A stretch of 64,000 bases of DNA from positions 3,686,501-3,750,500 of the forward strand of contig NZ_CP067102.1 of NCBI RefSeq assembly GCF_016616885.1, read 5' to 3'. This document shows, one piece after another, positions 63,095-64,000 of this stretch (its first letter is position 1; each line of letters starts with the position of its first letter). The translations under genes and the position numbers were made by a program. The notes below the pieces were generated by a model, which had not been told where the DNA came from, did no database searches, and worked only from the letters and a program-made list of their open reading frames with translations. Origin of the DNA: Bradyrhizobium diazoefficiens. GTDB lineage: Bacteria; Pseudomonadota; Alphaproteobacteria; Rhizobiales; Xanthobacteraceae.

Positions 63095-63445
63095 CTACGA
63101 TTGCGATGGGGCCTGCAAATGTCGTACGTGCTGGTTGCAGGCAGGCGTGGAGGTTGCGCGCTTCGAGCCAGGTATGAGGCGCCTCCACAATCGGCTTCGA
63201 GAAGGAACGCCGCTTGGCAAGCCGTTGAGCAGGAGACTTTCCGCGGAGTCGTGCATCGATTGCATAGAGTTCTCAGATTCGACGCAACGCCTCAACCGGA
63301 ACCGGTTTCGACGAACTTGTAAAACTTGCGCCTCGTGTGTGCCGAGCACGCAGTCAGCGCGACGTCATCTTTGCTGGTCAAATGTTCGAAGCCAGCATAG
63401 CCTTTAACGTGCAGGACGCCTTTGGATCGCGCAAGATGCGTTGTG
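63095..63445 (-). pseudogene. IS66-family transposase (TnpC) remnant
   Basis: The minus strand reads LARSKGVLHVKGYAGFEHLT and then ACSAHTRRKFYKFVETG, matching the conserved DGYaGF and cWAHxRRkF motifs of IS66 TnpC. In the next frame follow EALRRI-stop-ELYAIDARLRGKSPAQRLAK and SFSKPIVEAPHTWLEARNL, matching the family downstream. Stop codons and frame changes make it inactive. The first 250 or so residues and the end of the protein are missing. Confidence 0.8.
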
Positions 63446-63451
63446 GGAAGC

Positions 63452-63598
63452 TCAGCACTGCGATGCAAAGAGGTAGCGGGCGAATGGCTCGTTCTTCAGT
63501 ACGTCCTGGACCAGTATTGCCGGCCCGTCCATGCCCTTTCTCATGTGGCTTAGCCCCAGCGCCATGTGCACTTTTGCGCCCGCAGGATTGAACATCAT
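63452..63598 (-). pseudogene. IS66-family TnpB (Orf2) fragment
   Basis: A 49-residue frame beginning MMFNPAGAKVHMALGLSHMR, then KGMDGPAILVQDVLKNEPFA and RYLFASQC, matches the N-terminal half of IS66 TnpB. It ends where full-length TnpB continues with the FVFRGRRGD part; instead the TnpC remnant follows, so the 3' half of tnpB and the 5' part of tnpC were deleted together. Confidence 0.8.
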
Positions 63599-63632
63599 GG
63601 CGCAATCTCTCCGCTCTCGATCTGCGCTCGCA

Positions 63633-63981
63633 TAGCATCTGGACAACTGGAGCAAAGACACGACCTCCACCAGCCAGGTCAACGGCCACCATTCGCTCGG
63701 GCGGACGTACGAGGTTGCGCAGAACCTGCGTCTCCGCTGTGTTGGCGTGTTGGCGCGAGCACGATGTCGGCGAGTTTCGCGCGCTTTTTTTGCTCAGTGC
63801 CAAATTGTACATGGCGGCGGAACAGCAGCCCGGTGACGATCCCGTGCTTGCGGGCAACGGCAGATACCTTGGCGCTCGGCTGCTCGGTTTCCCTCGCGAT
63901 CGCGAGCTTCTCCGCGTCGCTGAAGAAGCGTCGGATGGGGTCGGCGGGCGCCGTCGGATCGCCGATTTCCGCGGCTGTCAA
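63633..63981 (-). pseudogene. IS66-family TnpA (Orf1), frameshifted
   Basis: From a TTG at 63981 with AAAGGAGC before it, the minus strand reads PADPIRRFFSDAEKLAIARE and VSAVARKHGIVTGLLFRRHV, matching the helix-turn-helix part of IS66 TnpA. Near 63740 the match continues in another frame (TQVLRNLVRPPERMVAVDLA, then GGGRVFAP). A frameshift therefore inactivates it. It precedes the tnpB fragment in the normal IS66 order A-B-C. Confidence 0.8.
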
Positions 63982-64000
63982 GCTCCTTTCGGGAGTTGAG
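63982..64000. other. Right edge of window within IS66 remnant
   Basis: The IS66 upstream end and the terminal inverted repeat, if present, lie beyond the last base, so the boundary cannot be shown. Confidence 0.4.

Noticed and set aside
60000-64000. A second copy of the tRNA-Leu 3' end as attR
   Set aside because: I scanned by eye for the CCGAGCGCACCA core and found none within the window; the right end must be outside.

Overview
The window looks like about 64 kb of chromosome from a GC-rich alphaproteobacterium, most likely Bradyrhizobium or a close relative. The evidence is the strong GC bias of third codon positions, the density of FixJ/LuxR, PAS-kinase and LivJ-type genes, and several intergenic repeats of types I know from Bradyrhizobium/Rhodopseudomonas genomes. 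I see no rRNA and no CRISPR array. There is one tRNA, tRNA-Leu(GAG).

Layout. 1-12.2 kb: mixed housekeeping and hypothetical genes (TPR proteins, an AraC regulator, small secreted proteins, a DMT exporter, a histone-H1-like protein, a chemoreceptor, a 1-Cys peroxiredoxin and an alkaline-phosphatase-superfamily enzyme), plus the decayed tail of a photolyase gene. 12.2-13.1 kb: gene-free, filled with dispersed repeats. 13.1-20.5 kb: the most distinctive region. A MacA/MacB-like export operon ending in a stand-alone LuxR-type regulator is divergent from a FixJ-like response regulator. Downstream of that regulator lie five consecutive small secreted proteins made of curlin-like Q-x-G-x-x-N repeats, which suggests an amyloid/curli-like surface system with its own regulation.

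20.6-26.4 kb: small exported proteins, a GNAT enzyme, a truncated SDR gene, a class C beta-lactamase-like hydrolase, an ArsR/SRPBCC pair and a polytopic membrane protein. 26.4-33.1 kb: an aromatic-degradation patch (solute-binding protein, FAH-family hydrolase, MhpA-like FAD monooxygenase, TetR and IclR regulators, type I extradiol dioxygenase). 33.1-36.2 kb: a NarL/NarX-type two-component pair and a DUF2380-like protein. 36.2-41.5 kb: a sugar-acid catabolic cluster (zinc polyol/idonate dehydrogenase, SDR, enolase-superfamily dehydratase) divergent from its GntR regulator and MFS transporter. 41.6-44.6 kb: transporters (ArsB-like, MFS, half-size EamA).

44.8-59.7 kb: two PAS hybrid sensor kinases, a TTG-start zinc metallopeptidase, a biotin-dependent carboxylase alpha subunit, an oxaloacetate-decarboxylase-like enzyme, acylphosphatase, a GbsR/DUF4166/membrane-epimerase operon, a LysR/tautomerase pair, an orphan DnaB-like ATPase, lipB and a short fliN. 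From 59.88 kb to the end: a mobile element at the tRNA-Leu(GAG) 3' end, with a tyrosine recombinase that carries a duplicated N-terminal segment, small island genes, an AlpA-like excisionase candidate and a decayed IS66-family insertion sequence.

Functions are inferred from motifs read by eye. No database search was run.
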